Below the pieces are notes generated by a model. That model saw only the letters and a list, made by a program, of their open reading frames with translations. It was not told the DNA's origin and did not search any database. Below are positions 55,348 through 64,000 of a DNA stretch of 64,000 bases, piece by piece. Origin of the DNA: Tolypothrix sp. PCC 7712 (lineage in GTDB: Bacteria; Cyanobacteriota; Cyanobacteriia; Cyanobacteriales; Nostocaceae). Both the position numbers and the translations under genes were made by a program. Numbering within the stretch: the stretch's first letter is position 1; the number at the start of each line of letters is the position of its first letter. The DNA is taken from the NCBI RefSeq assembly GCF_025860405.1, contig NZ_CP063785.1, positions 5,023,390 through 5,087,389 of the forward strand, in the 5' to 3' direction.

Positions 55348-58224
55348 ATGCATAATTCTCAACATTTTCCCGAAGATTTCAAAGCATTTGAACAGCAAAT
55401 TCTCCAAGCTGAAAACCAAATAGCCAAAGCGACAACTGAACTCTTTCGCTTAGAATTAATTCTCGATCGCATTTGCCATGAAATTCAAGATTCATTGGGA
55501 TTTGATTTTGTCAATATCTCCTTAGTCATGCCTGCATCAAACACTATTGAAGCAGTACATGGAATTGGTATCGGTAAAAATTGGGTGAATCGAGCCAGAC
55601 ATTACCTGGAGGACGATCCAGAATTACGAGATATTCAAGCAGATATAGTTAAAGAATGCCACACGGAGATTATCTCCGGGCAAAATGAACGCTTTGATAG
55701 TTGGATTTTTGAAACATTTGACCATCATCATCTTGTCCGCATTTTTACGCCGATTATTCTGATTCGAGATGAAAGCGGCAAAATTCTAGAGGATTGGTTT
55801 GAACAGTATGATTGGCAAGAGAATTTTGTTGCCAAGCAAATTGGGACTGAAAAGCAACATACTATTATCACTATGAAGCCAATACCAGGTTATGCTCCAC
55901 CTAAAGTAATTGGCTCTGTAGAAGCAGGTTATGAGAATTGTGACACCAAAATCACCCATAAACAAGCGATCGCATTAGCTAAACTTGTGGCTCAAAGAGC
56001 GCTAGATATTCGTAAAGCACGTCTGCGTTATGTATTAGAAACTGTTGCTGAAAATGCTAGGCACATTTTAAAAGCTGACTTCACTACACTACACTTTTTG
56101 TGGGAACCACAGAAAAACCATTATATTTACGAAGTTTGTGCAGGCTGTATTGACCATCAGCTTCTCAAAGACTTTCCACCGCGCAAGCCAAGTTTAAATG
56201 GGTTAGGCTGGCAAGCTATTCTTGAGGGTAAACCTAAATTTTTACCAGATTTACCCAAAGCCAACGAAAATTCACAGCCAAGCTCTTTTAACCCAATAGC
56301 CCTGAAAGAAGGTTCTCGAACTTATGCAGCTTTTCCCTTATTACTCAATGGTAGCAACGCAAGTATAGAGGAAATCACTGCTCTTGATCGAGATAGTAGT
56401 AATCATCAACATCAAACTAGCCAAGGGCAACTAGAGCCTATTTGTGTAGGAGTTTTATACGTACACTTTCAGCGCGAACATCAATTTAATCAAGAAGAGT
56501 TGCAATTGGGCAAACAGTTTGCTCGTAATGCAGTTGATGCCATCTGGCACGCAATCACCTATCAACAGATGCTTGATAAAGCACGTCAATTAGCCACGAT
56601 TCATTCAGTTGCTCAATCACTCAGTCGGATACCAGAAAATGCCGATTTATTAGGAGATATTGCCTGGAACACTTTAAATGTCCTTGCAGCCGATGTAGTG
56701 ACCATTTATGCATATATTCAGACCGAAAATCATTTTTTACCTGAAGTTAGTTATGCAGGTCGTCTGAAAGAAGAGCAAAAAATGAAAGATACAAAGCTTG
56801 ATCAGCAAGATGTACCATTTTTACTGATCAAACATGGAGAAAATATCTATGCTTCAATAGTTTCAAATGAGCCTATATTTAAAGACTCAGCTTTTAGTCA
56901 ACGAGAAAAAATTCAGTCTGTAGCTGGAGTTTTACTCAGGGTAGAGCGAGACATCGTTGGAGTTATGTTCATTAATTATCGGCGACCTCATGATTTTTCG
57001 GGCGAAGAGAAACAAATTATTAATACTTTAGCTTCCTCCGCCGCAACTGCTATTAAAAATCAACGATGGTTACAAACATTAAGCAGTATTGACCGCCAGA
57101 TTATTACTACATTAGAAGAAGATGAACTGTTGAAATTGATTGTACAGCAATCAGTACAAATCACGGGAGCCGAATTAGGAACCATTCGGTTGTTAGATTC
57201 TGTGAATAAATTGCTAGTCACGAAGGTTAGTTATCCTGAAAGCATACCAACTAGTCAAGCTCCAAAATACGGCACTCTAGACAAAGGAATTACAGGTTGG
57301 GTTGCTACTCATCGTCAGCCTGCATTAGTCAATGATGTTCAATCCGATATCCGCTATCAACCCTGCTTTACTAATGTGCGCTCAGAATTATGTGTGCCTT
57401 TGTTAGATAAGGATCGTGGTGTACTAGGTGTACTTAACGTAGAAGGACGTAAACCACAAGAATTTGACCAAGGGGATTTACGCAGGTTAGAAATTTTAGC
57501 AGATCTAGCGGTTATTGCGATCCAAAACGCAGAAACTAAAGAACAACTTGTGAAAACAGAAGCAATAGCTACCTTAGGTGAACTAGCAGGCCCGTTAGTT
57601 CATAAGATAAATAATTATGTTGGTGCTATTCGTATCTGGGCGCAGGATATTCTTGATGAAAATGATGATGGCGATTGCAGCAAGGCATTTGAAATTTTTT
57701 CCTTAGCAAATAAGGTGTTAGAGGATGCTGAATGTTTGAAGATTTGGCTGCAAGAACAACGTCAACCTCTTCATCTCAAAAAAGTAGTAATGCAAGCAAT
57801 AAATCGAATGCAAATAAGTTCAAATATTCAGCAAAATTTGCACATTTTTGCCAGCTTACCGGAAGTATTTGCAGGTAAACAGCAATTGATATATGTCTTC
57901 GATAACCTCATCCAAAATGCGGTAGATGCCATACTGATGAAAAGTGAGCTAGGAGGTGAGTTATCACTTGAGGCTAGAATTGACGAAGAAGGTTTTGTGA
58001 AAATCACTGTTACTGATTCTGGTGTAGGTATTGCACGAGAAAATTTAGAAAAGATTTTCCAGCCTGATTACTCAACAAAGGGTGCTAGAAGAGGCATGGG
58101 TTTTGGACTATGGTGGACAAGATTTTATGTTGAGCGATTAGGAGGAAAAATATTAGTGAATAGTACCCTTGATGCAGGAACAAAGTTTTCTGTAATCTTG
58201 CCAATTTACAAATCGGGTATCTGA
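55348..58224 (+). CDS. Multi-GAF sensor histidine kinase
   Basis: 958 aa. The second ATG (55348) is preferred since AGGAA then sits six bases upstream. Three GAF-like domains can be traced (~200-400; ~400-560; ~575-730: LSSIDRQIITTLEEDELLKL, then GTLDKGITGWVATHRQP and PLLDKDRGVLGVLNVEG). The kinase core follows: an H-box variant ATLGELAGPLVHKINNYVGA (usual HEINNP is changed to HKINNY), N-box FDNLIQNAVDAIL, G1 DSGVGIAREN and G2 TKGARRGMGFGLWW. Soluble. The receiver-CHAT gene follows on the same strand, making it the likely partner. Confidence 0.88.
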   Translation: MHNSQHFPEDFKAFEQQILQAENQIAKATTELFRLELILDRICHEIQDSLGFDFVNISLVMPASNTIEAVHGIGIGKNWVNRARHYLEDDPELRDIQADIVKECHTEIISGQNERFDSWIFETFDHHHLVRIFTPIILIRDESGKILEDWFEQYDWQENFVAKQIGTEKQHTIITMKPIPGYAPPKVIGSVEAGYENCDTKITHKQAIALAKLVAQRALDIRKARLRYVLETVAENARHILKADFTTLHFLWEPQKNHYIYEVCAGCIDHQLLKDFPPRKPSLNGLGWQAILEGKPKFLPDLPKANENSQPSSFNPIALKEGSRTYAAFPLLLNGSNASIEEITALDRDSSNHQHQTSQGQLEPICVGVLYVHFQREHQFNQEELQLGKQFARNAVDAIWHAITYQQMLDKARQLATIHSVAQSLSRIPENADLLGDIAWNTLNVLAADVVTIYAYIQTENHFLPEVSYAGRLKEEQKMKDTKLDQQDVPFLLIKHGENIYASIVSNEPIFKDSAFSQREKIQSVAGVLLRVERDIVGVMFINYRRPHDFSGEEKQIINTLASSAATAIKNQRWLQTLSSIDRQIITTLEEDELLKLIVQQSVQITGAELGTIRLLDSVNKLLVTKVSYPESIPTSQAPKYGTLDKGITGWVATHRQPALVNDVQSDIRYQPCFTNVRSELCVPLLDKDRGVLGVLNVEGRKPQEFDQGDLRRLEILADLAVIAIQNAETKEQLVKTEAIATLGELAGPLVHKINNYVGAIRIWAQDILDENDDGDCSKAFEIFSLANKVLEDAECLKIWLQEQRQPLHLKKVVMQAINRMQISSNIQQNLHIFASLPEVFAGKQQLIYVFDNLIQNAVDAILMKSELGGELSLEARIDEEGFVKITVTDSGVGIARENLEKIFQPDYSTKGARRGMGFGLWWTRFYVERLGGKILVNSTLDAGTKFSVILPIYKSGI

Positions 58225-58310
58225 TACCAATTTGAAGAATGATCGCTACAAATGTAAGTAGGAGAGCTTCTTATGGGGCGGACAAGATGTCCACCCCACA
58301 AGAGTTTTAA

Positions 58311-58343
58311 TAATGCACTATTTTAGGCTTGCCATGCCACTAC
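58311..58343. repeat. Solo end of the 39871-type element
   Basis: TAATGCACTATTTTAGGCTT followed by GCCATGCCACTAC matches the end of the element at 39871-40018 read in reverse. A TGGGGCGGACAAGATGTCC hairpin just before it (about 58275) is shared with the 46010-46260 gap. Confidence 0.55.
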
Positions 58344-58422
58344 ACATCTGTCGCATTCTTGTTTAAATTGGTATGAATTTGTAGCAGTAACTCCAGTTAC
58401 AAAATTAAGTGCAGGAATTGAG

Positions 58423-59394
58423 ATGAAATATTTGAAAGTGCTTCTGGTTGAAGACGGATCAGAATGGCAGAGTATTCTTCAAGAAAAGATTCGTCGTGCT
58501 CTGCAAGATACTAATAACTTAGACATTAGAGTTGTGAAAACTTTTGCTGAAGCTTATAAGTCCCTTAACGAAAGCCAATGGGATTTGTTAGTTACTGATA
58601 TTGGTTTAGGGGATTCATTGATTTCGTCGCAAAAATTGGGAATTCAATTAATCGAATTAGCTAGCGAACGACAGATACCAGCAATAGCAGTTAGCGGAAC
58701 GCCCCATTTAACTACTCAAGATTCTGCTGATTTAGTTACCGAGAATGGAGCTATTTTTTTTAGTAAGCAAAATTTTGATAGTAAAAAATTTATTGCTAAA
58801 ATTCAGACGCTGATGTGTAAGCAGCAGGATTCAACGATGAAGGTAATTTTAATTTTGGCATCAAGTCCAGTTAATAAAGCAAGGCTGCGTTTAGACAAAG
58901 AAGTGCATGAAATTGATGAAGGTTTACGTCGTTCCGAGAAGCGCCATCAATTCAAATTAGAGCAAAGATGGGCTGTAAAAGCTGATGATTTGCGTCGAGC
59001 TTTGCTAGATATCGAGCCACAAATTGTCCATTTTTGTGGACATGGAAATGGTGAAGACGGACTGTTGATCCAAGATGAAGATGGCAATTCAAAACTTGTA
59101 AGTACAGGAGCTTTAAAAATATTATTTGAATTATGTGCTCATCATGTCGAGTGTGTTCTGCTCAACGCTTGTTATTCTGAGGTACAGGCAGATGCTATCG
59201 TCGAGCATATTAATCATGTAATTGGTATGAGTAAAGCGATTGGAGATCAAGCTGCGATTAAGTTTGCTACAGGATTTTATGATGCTATTGGGGCGGGTAG
59301 ATCAGTGGAGACTGCTTATAAATTTGGTTGTAATGCTATTCAATTAGAAAATATTCCCGAACACTTAACTCCTAGACTGAAAAAGAGACAATAG
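58423..59394 (+). CDS. Response-regulator receiver fused to CHAT caspase-like domain
   Basis: 323 aa. Residues 1-130 form a CheY-like receiver: acidic pair Glu10-Asp11 (LLVEDG), phospho-acceptor Asp59 (LLVTDIGLGDS), Ser91 (IAVSGTP) and Lys115 (IFFSKQNF). Residues ~139-323 are a CHAT domain (MKVILILASSPVNKARLRLD) with catalytic His207 in VHFCGHGNGEDG and Cys250 in VLLNACYSEVQ. It follows a GAF histidine kinase gene with a ~200-bp gap. Phosphorylation by that kinase would couple a sensory signal directly to a caspase-fold protease, unlike typical CHAT proteins that rely on TPR or STAND partners. A receiver domain joined directly to a protease is rare. Confidence 0.9.
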   Translation: MKYLKVLLVEDGSEWQSILQEKIRRALQDTNNLDIRVVKTFAEAYKSLNESQWDLLVTDIGLGDSLISSQKLGIQLIELASERQIPAIAVSGTPHLTTQDSADLVTENGAIFFSKQNFDSKKFIAKIQTLMCKQQDSTMKVILILASSPVNKARLRLDKEVHEIDEGLRRSEKRHQFKLEQRWAVKADDLRRALLDIEPQIVHFCGHGNGEDGLLIQDEDGNSKLVSTGALKILFELCAHHVECVLLNACYSEVQADAIVEHINHVIGMSKAIGDQAAIKFATGFYDAIGAGRSVETAYKFGCNAIQLENIPEHLTPRLKKRQ

Positions 59395-59560
59395 TTTAAT
59401 AATGCCCACTCAACGAAATTAGAATCGCCCAAACTTAGATTGTGGTTGGATAAATGACAGCTTGTGAACAGCGATACCTACGACACACTGCGTGAACGCT
59501 GGATTATTCCCCCATCCCCAACAGTTATAACTTCCGCTCCGCGACGGAGATGATCAACAC

Positions 59561-59767
59561 CTACTTCCCAAAGGATATTGTCAGGCTTGAGCCACCCTGC
59601 GAGGGTGGAATGATATAACTACCATGTTGATCACGGCGATACGCCTCTGGAGTCGTTGCGCGATCGCCTACACTTAAAATTTGACGCAGAGTGTCTATAT
59701 CTATTTCTGTGTGGGTTCCTCTGGCAAAGCGATTAAGAATGCTGTTAATGTTATTAGAATCCACCAT
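59561..59767 (-). pseudogene. Truncated effector-associated domain (possible gene relic)
   Basis: 68 codons. The start MVDSNNINSILNRFARGTHT, then EIDIDTLRQILSVGDR, looks like the short alpha-helical effector-associated (death-like adaptor) module found at the N-terminus of cyanobacterial CHAT and STAND proteins. In those I recall it is followed by the glycine-rich NIGEG/IHIGDRIYQ motif seen in the gene at 61028. After SVGDR the frame turns into unrelated residues and stops, so it seems broken. Weak ribosome site. Not shown to be expressed. The rest of 59395-60064 shows no gene. Confidence 0.5.
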
Positions 59768-60064
59768 CTCTCATAAGTTCTTAGTTTTATCTTACACAAT
59801 TCAATGATTAAAATACTTAAGATTTTATTTAGTTTCTCTGTGTCTAAAAGCTGATATTAGTATGCTTTATGTCATATCTTGATCAAGATTAAAAATGTCT
59901 TCTTATTAATTTCGTCTAATACCAAAATATTCTTGTAATGTAAAAATTATACTTATGATCCTAAAAATATTTAGGAATCACAGAATCTACCTTGGTAGAT
60001 TCTATTGATGTCACCAAATGCTTATTTATTCAAAACGGAAGTTTTCACAAAGGAGACGGTGTAG

Positions 60065-60970
60065 ATGAACGATGAGCTAACCCCTCCAAACCCAGAACAG
60101 ACAGATGCTTTATTATCTGACTTGCTACAAGAAGTTCAAAAATGGGAGGGAACTCTCGCTGGTGGAACAAAACTAGGCGTTGGGGGAGAAGCTGTTGACA
60201 GTCTGTTTAAAACAAAAGTCAGTTTTGGCAATCCTCAAGATAAGTTAATTCGCCTTACAGAGGAGACATTTAAAAATAGCGGTACTGAACTGATTGACAT
60301 TTACAAGCAGCAGATACGCAACCAGTTCGACTTTTATTACATGACTTTTACCATAGATTTACGCCCTGAGCGAGGCGCGCAGTTTTGGCGGTTAACCTGC
60401 GAGCTAGATTTTGGGCCTAAAGGAAGCAAAGAACCAATTATTCAAAGCCTATTCCCATCTGATAAATGGCGTTCAGTGATGAGTTTTGGTGTAGGTATGG
60501 ATGTGGGCTTGGGTGGTGACTTGGAATGGAGTGTAGGAATAGATAGTTCTCAATTGGCTAAATTGTTACCATCAATTCCCGATAATCTGAAAGCAAGCGT
60601 GTCAACTAAGGATAATTTAAAGGCTTTTCTTGCTGTTCCTGCTTACGGATATCAACTTGGTTACTCGGAAATTATTACCAATGGTGAAGGTAACTCTCTG
60701 TGTTACTGGCGTATTAATGATGACAATTTACAACGAATTGGGACAGCAAAATTTGCGATCGTCTTTAAAGTACCTCAGGGAACTGATTCTATAACTGTGA
60801 GGGGTACAGCATGGGCTGAACCAAAGATGAACTGGTTAACTTCTGCTTTAGAAGATGTAGCTGCTGCTTTATCGGAGCGTTTTCAGAGATTTTTGGGACA
60901 AGGGGATGATGCTGCAAGTAAATTCGCCCGTGGTGATGCCGAATTCTGGACTTTAAAACTTCCCAAATAA
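60065..60970 (+). CDS. Unrecognised 301-aa protein preceding the CHAT effector
   Basis: GGAGACGG lies 6 bases before the ATG. There is no membrane segment. An acidic helix at the start (ALLSDLLQEVQKWEG) is followed by beta-rich parts (FYYMTFTIDLRPERGAQFWR; YGYQLGYSEIITNGEG; SITVRGTAWAEPKMNWL). It lies 57 bp upstream of the CHAT gene at 61028, so the two are likely co-expressed. It could be the substrate or inhibitor of that protease. I do not recognise the family. Confidence 0.65.
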   Translation: MNDELTPPNPEQTDALLSDLLQEVQKWEGTLAGGTKLGVGGEAVDSLFKTKVSFGNPQDKLIRLTEETFKNSGTELIDIYKQQIRNQFDFYYMTFTIDLRPERGAQFWRLTCELDFGPKGSKEPIIQSLFPSDKWRSVMSFGVGMDVGLGGDLEWSVGIDSSQLAKLLPSIPDNLKASVSTKDNLKAFLAVPAYGYQLGYSEIITNGEGNSLCYWRINDDNLQRIGTAKFAIVFKVPQGTDSITVRGTAWAEPKMNWLTSALEDVAAALSERFQRFLGQGDDAASKFARGDAEFWTLKLPK

Positions 60971-61027
60971 GCTGAATTTAAATCATTAAAATGTATTGCT
61001 AAGGCAAGGGTAAAAGCTAGTTTTGAT

Positions 61028-62686
61028 ATGAATAAAGGTTATTATACTTACCGCATCCGTATAGCTAATGTTGAGCGCGTGCAGGTAGAAAAATGGGACG
61101 CTCAACACAAGCTTTTGGGAGAACCTTCTGGTGTCTTTCGTTATCAAGATAACTTAGAAGAAATTAAATCCCTAATTAATACAGCACGAAATGACGAAAT
61201 CAAAAACTCCAAGCAAGCACGTCTGATTGGAGAAGTTCTATTTAATAGTTTATTTGACGATACGCTGCGTCAGGACTTTGTAAATTTTCATTTCCAGGTT
61301 GTACAGCAACAAAGCCAACTGTTGCGAATCGAATTGGATATTGATGAACAAGGAATGCCTGAAATTGCTGCATTACCTTGGGAATTTATGTGTTTACCTG
61401 GGAATGCAAACTTAGGTGAAATTTGGATAGCTACAGATCCAAACTTAGTCTTTTCTCGCCGACGCGCCCAATGGCATCCAGCCCCACCTATTCAGCTAGA
61501 ACAGGGAGAAAAGTTAAGAATTGCATTGGCGATCGCTTCTTTGCAAGAGTTAGGAGAAGTCGAACACGAGACAGTACAAACAGCATTGCAAGAACTAGCA
61601 AAAAGCCAACCAGAACATATTGAACTTTTGCCTGTTGTTAACCCAGCTACTCCCACAGCAATTGATGATTTGCTAGAACAAAAACCTCATATTTTTCACT
61701 TTATTGGGCATGGACGCTTGCAGAATGAAGATGGGGAAAATGTGGGTGAAATTGCTTTAGTAAAAAAAGTTTTTAATCAACAAAAAGTAAATTGGGTAGA
61801 CGCTAGTTTTTTCGGCGGGCTTTTTAATCGTCATCGTCCAGGGATTGTATTTTTACAAGCTTGTGAAAGTGGAATGTCTTCTGCATCACAAGCTTTTGTA
61901 AGTGTAGCCTCGAAAATTGTGCAGCAGAATATATCTGTAGTCGTGGCGATGCAGTACGAAGTCTCTAATTTAACGGCAAGTCAGTTTGCTTACGAATTCT
62001 ACGAGCGATTAGCCAAAGATTATCCGGTAGATATTGCCACGCAAAATGGACGGCGTACAGTAGCACTCGATACGCAATATCGCAAACGCGATTTCGCTAT
62101 CCCTGTGATCTTTATGCGTGTGCAGGATGGGTATTTATTTAAACGTCAGGTTGTGAATCAGGTTTCCAGCGAATCTAGCCAAAAAGGTACTGCATTCCAA
62201 CCAGGTAAGTATAACGTCAATATTGGAGAAGGTAATGATATACATATAGGCGATCGCATATACCAACAAAAATTTACATCTCTAGCTTCAGAATTGATTG
62301 CCACATTAAGTAATGCTAAGTTTCAGGGTAATGAAGGAGAGCAAGGTGGTACAGGAAGCTTTTATCAGTATGAAATTTTCTTAGAGAATGTAATTCTGGA
62401 GAATGAGCAAAATCAAGATCATTATCAAGAGTATAAGCTTAGTGGCAATTGGTCATCTTTTGTTTATAAATATGTCTATTTTTTCAACAAAGTGGTTGAT
62501 ACACCTTGGGGACATAACAGCAAACCTTATGGTCGCTTCCATATTGTAGTTAAAAGTACAAATGAAGTTTTGGATCAGATTCTGGTTAAAGCTGACCGAA
62601 AGAACGATGATCCAAATAACTACGCAGCTAACAAAGTTGAGCAATTTATTGAGTCGAAAATAAAGGAAATAAAACGCAAAAATTAA
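61028..62686 (+). CDS. CHAT caspase-like effector with a glycine-rich NIGEG/IHIGD motif
   Basis: 552 aa. The N-terminal part (1-150) includes the LPWEF segment typical of CHAT regions. The protease has catalytic His228 in IFHFIGHGRLQNEDGE and Cys279 in VFLQACESGM. A sharply different motif at 394-413, YNVNIGEGNDIHIGDRIYQ, follows. Its two NxxIG-like units resemble RHIM/bacterial amyloid-signalling motifs and the linker in cyanobacterial effector-associated proteins. The C-terminal ~130 residues are a separate unknown domain (VYKYVYFFNKVVDTPWGHNS). Together with the upstream gene it probably forms a toxin-like effector module; the amyloid idea is inference. Confidence 0.85.
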   Translation: MNKGYYTYRIRIANVERVQVEKWDAQHKLLGEPSGVFRYQDNLEEIKSLINTARNDEIKNSKQARLIGEVLFNSLFDDTLRQDFVNFHFQVVQQQSQLLRIELDIDEQGMPEIAALPWEFMCLPGNANLGEIWIATDPNLVFSRRRAQWHPAPPIQLEQGEKLRIALAIASLQELGEVEHETVQTALQELAKSQPEHIELLPVVNPATPTAIDDLLEQKPHIFHFIGHGRLQNEDGENVGEIALVKKVFNQQKVNWVDASFFGGLFNRHRPGIVFLQACESGMSSASQAFVSVASKIVQQNISVVVAMQYEVSNLTASQFAYEFYERLAKDYPVDIATQNGRRTVALDTQYRKRDFAIPVIFMRVQDGYLFKRQVVNQVSSESSQKGTAFQPGKYNVNIGEGNDIHIGDRIYQQKFTSLASELIATLSNAKFQGNEGEQGGTGSFYQYEIFLENVILENEQNQDHYQEYKLSGNWSSFVYKYVYFFNKVVDTPWGHNSKPYGRFHIVVKSTNEVLDQILVKADRKNDDPNNYAANKVEQFIESKIKEIKRKN

Positions 62687-62776
62687 CAGGAATACGGTGC
62701 AGTGAATGTTCAATCTGTGGAATATTCTCAGCAAGTCACAGCATTAACTTCTAAACTTTTGAGGTTAATGGTAACC

Positions 62777-62887
62777 CAATACTGCTCGGTTAAGGATTTT
62801 CAACTCTTAATTTGGTTTGGGGAAAAGTTGAAAGGGTAAGGGTTAAAGGTTTTTTCTGGCCCTTTTGCCCTTAACCGACAAGTATTG
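62777..62887 (+). mobile_element. MITE copy G (111 bp, internal deletion), perfect 10-bp target duplication
   Basis: Flanked by AATGGTAACC at 62767-62776 and 62888-62897. About 15 bp of the pyrimidine tract is missing. It lies between the CHAT gene and the kinase gene and may have displaced the normal 5' leader of the kinase. Confidence 0.92.
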
Positions 62888-62968
62888 AATGGTAACCGAG
62901 CGTTAACTGAAATTAGCCATACTACATTTACCATAGATGTAATCTGGCTGAAAGTTTGGCAGGAAATT

Positions 62969-64000
62969 TTGCTGATACAAAACCGTTATCGTTTACTCCA
63001 GCTGATTGGGAAAGGGGGATTCTGTAAAACCTACCTCGTTGTGGATGAAAATCAATTTCCTCCTGTTCCGTGCGTTGTGCAACAATTTTCGTATTACAAT
63101 CAAACACCAGAAAGCTTTGTAAAAGTAGCACAGCAGCTCAAGCTACTAGGCGAACATCCTCAAATTCCGGCTTTACTTTCCCATTTTCAAGATGACCAAT
63201 ATTGCTACTTAGTACAAGAATTTATCGCAGGTAGTAATTTAGCTACCATACTGGCAGCAGAAGGAAATTTCAGCGAAAATCAAATTTGGCAACTGTTAGC
63301 AAATATATTACCTGTTCTCAAATTTATTCGCGATCGCAATATCATCCACTGCGATATCAAACCCGAAAATATTATCCGCACTGCTGCTGGCGAATTCGTC
63401 TTAGTTGATTTTGCTGCAGCTCAACTAGTCAGTGTCATTGACCAGTTGATCAGTAAAATTTGTATAGGTAGCCCGGAATATATCGCACCAGAACAAGCGA
63501 GGGGAAAAGCAGTTTTTGCTAGCGATATTTATAGTTTGGGTGTCACTTGTATTTACCTACTTACCGAAGTTTCGCCATTTGATTTATACGATGTCGCCAA
63601 TGATTGCTGGGTTTGGCAAGATTATCTGAGAAATCAGGTAAGCGAACGACTCACGAAAATCCTCAACAAACTGCTGCAACCATCCATCAGCCGCCGCTTT
63701 CAATCTGCTGATGAAGTCTTGCTAGCAATGGGAATTACAGACAAAACAAATCATCTGCGTTCATCTGCGTTCATCGGCGGTTGGCAATGCATACATACCT
63801 TGAGTGGCATTCCTAGCGCCTGTGCAGGGATAAACTGTGTTAGCTTCAACCCTGATGGTACAACATTAGCCAGTGGTGACGACAAAATTATTAAATTTTG
63901 GGACGTAAATAGTCAAAAACCCCTAGCTACCCTATCAGGACATTCTCAAGCAGTAAAATCAGTCGCCTACAGTCCTGATGGTAAACTATTAGCCACAGCT
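62969..64000 (+). CDS. Ser/Thr kinase-WD40 protein, likely pseudokinase, cut by window edge
   Basis: 344 codons visible, open to the end. No ATG or GTG starts it; TTG 62969 with AGGAA is the best guess, and the frame is open upstream into the MITE. The kinase fold is clear: YRLLQLIGKGGFCKTYLVVD, then NIIHCDIKPENII, VDFAAAQ and GSPEYIAPEQARGKAVF. Two catalytic features are changed: the third Gly of the loop is Cys, and the beta3 lysine is Gln (VVQQF, codon 63080-63082, where relatives read VIKQF). WD40 repeats begin near the end (GINCVSFNPDGTTLASGDDK). It may be a signalling pseudokinase or a decaying gene; a small dispersed repeat (GCGCCTGTGCAGGG) disturbs the first WD40 unit. Confidence 0.8.
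   Translation, partial: MLIQNRYRLLQLIGKGGFCKTYLVVDENQFPPVPCVVQQFSYYNQTPESFVKVAQQLKLLGEHPQIPALLSHFQDDQYCYLVQEFIAGSNLATILAAEGNFSENQIWQLLANILPVLKFIRDRNIIHCDIKPENIIRTAAGEFVLVDFAAAQLVSVIDQLISKICIGSPEYIAPEQARGKAVFASDIYSLGVTCIYLLTEVSPFDLYDVANDCWVWQDYLRNQVSERLTKILNKLLQPSISRRFQSADEVLLAMGITDKTNHLRSSAFIGGWQCIHTLSGIPSACAGINCVSFNPDGTTLASGDDKIIKFWDVNSQKPLATLSGHSQAVKSVAYSPDGKLLATA

Overview
The window comes from a filamentous, probably heterocyst-forming cyanobacterium (Nostocales type). The evidence is the many GCGATCGC octamers, heptanucleotide tandem repeats in several intergenic gaps, small dispersed repeats, ergothioneine genes, and many CHAT/caspase and GAF/kinase signalling proteins. No rRNA, tRNA or CRISPR array was seen.

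Layout. 1-7 kb: the end of an AAA-like ATPase gene, then two large unrecognised proteins. 7.7-17.5 kb: a same-strand block with a flavin amine oxidase, a di-heme cytochrome, a LodA-like N-terminal-half protein, a radical SAM/SPASM maturase, a protein that seems to join the LodA-like cofactor region to a VioB-type ferritin-like domain, and a LodB-like flavoprotein. This looks like an undescribed split version of a cysteine-tryptophylquinone (CTQ) oxidase system. 17.7-24 kb: a sulfur-acquisition cluster with two LLM monooxygenases (one SfnG-like), an SfnB-like oxidoreductase and a LysR regulator fused to an SsuA/NMT1-like binding domain. 24.3-25.9 kb: a cobalamin riboswitch before a DUF1636 gene and cobK; the start codon of cobK lies inside a heptamer array. 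26-36 kb: envelope and housekeeping genes (RDD-pentapeptide protein, Rrf2 regulator, MsrB, EgtC/EgtB, catalase-like protein). 36.3-39.8 kb: a copper-type regulon (MerR regulator, cupredoxin, CopA) with two matching MerR operators.

40.9-64 kb is rich in conflict and programmed-cell-death type proteins: a TPR-CHAT protein divergent from an orthocaspase, a two-GTPase plus membrane-protein operon, a large HTH protein, a GAF histidine kinase followed by a receiver-CHAT fusion, a CHAT effector with a glycine-rich repeat motif, a broken effector-associated fragment, and a Ser/Thr kinase-WD40 protein that lacks its ATP-binding lysine. Much of this reads as stress sensing feeding caspase-fold proteases.

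Seven copies of a non-coding ~126-bp element with 19-bp terminal inverted repeats are scattered through the window. Five are flanked by 10-bp direct repeats, and two copies 33 kb apart are identical, so this is a recently active MITE.
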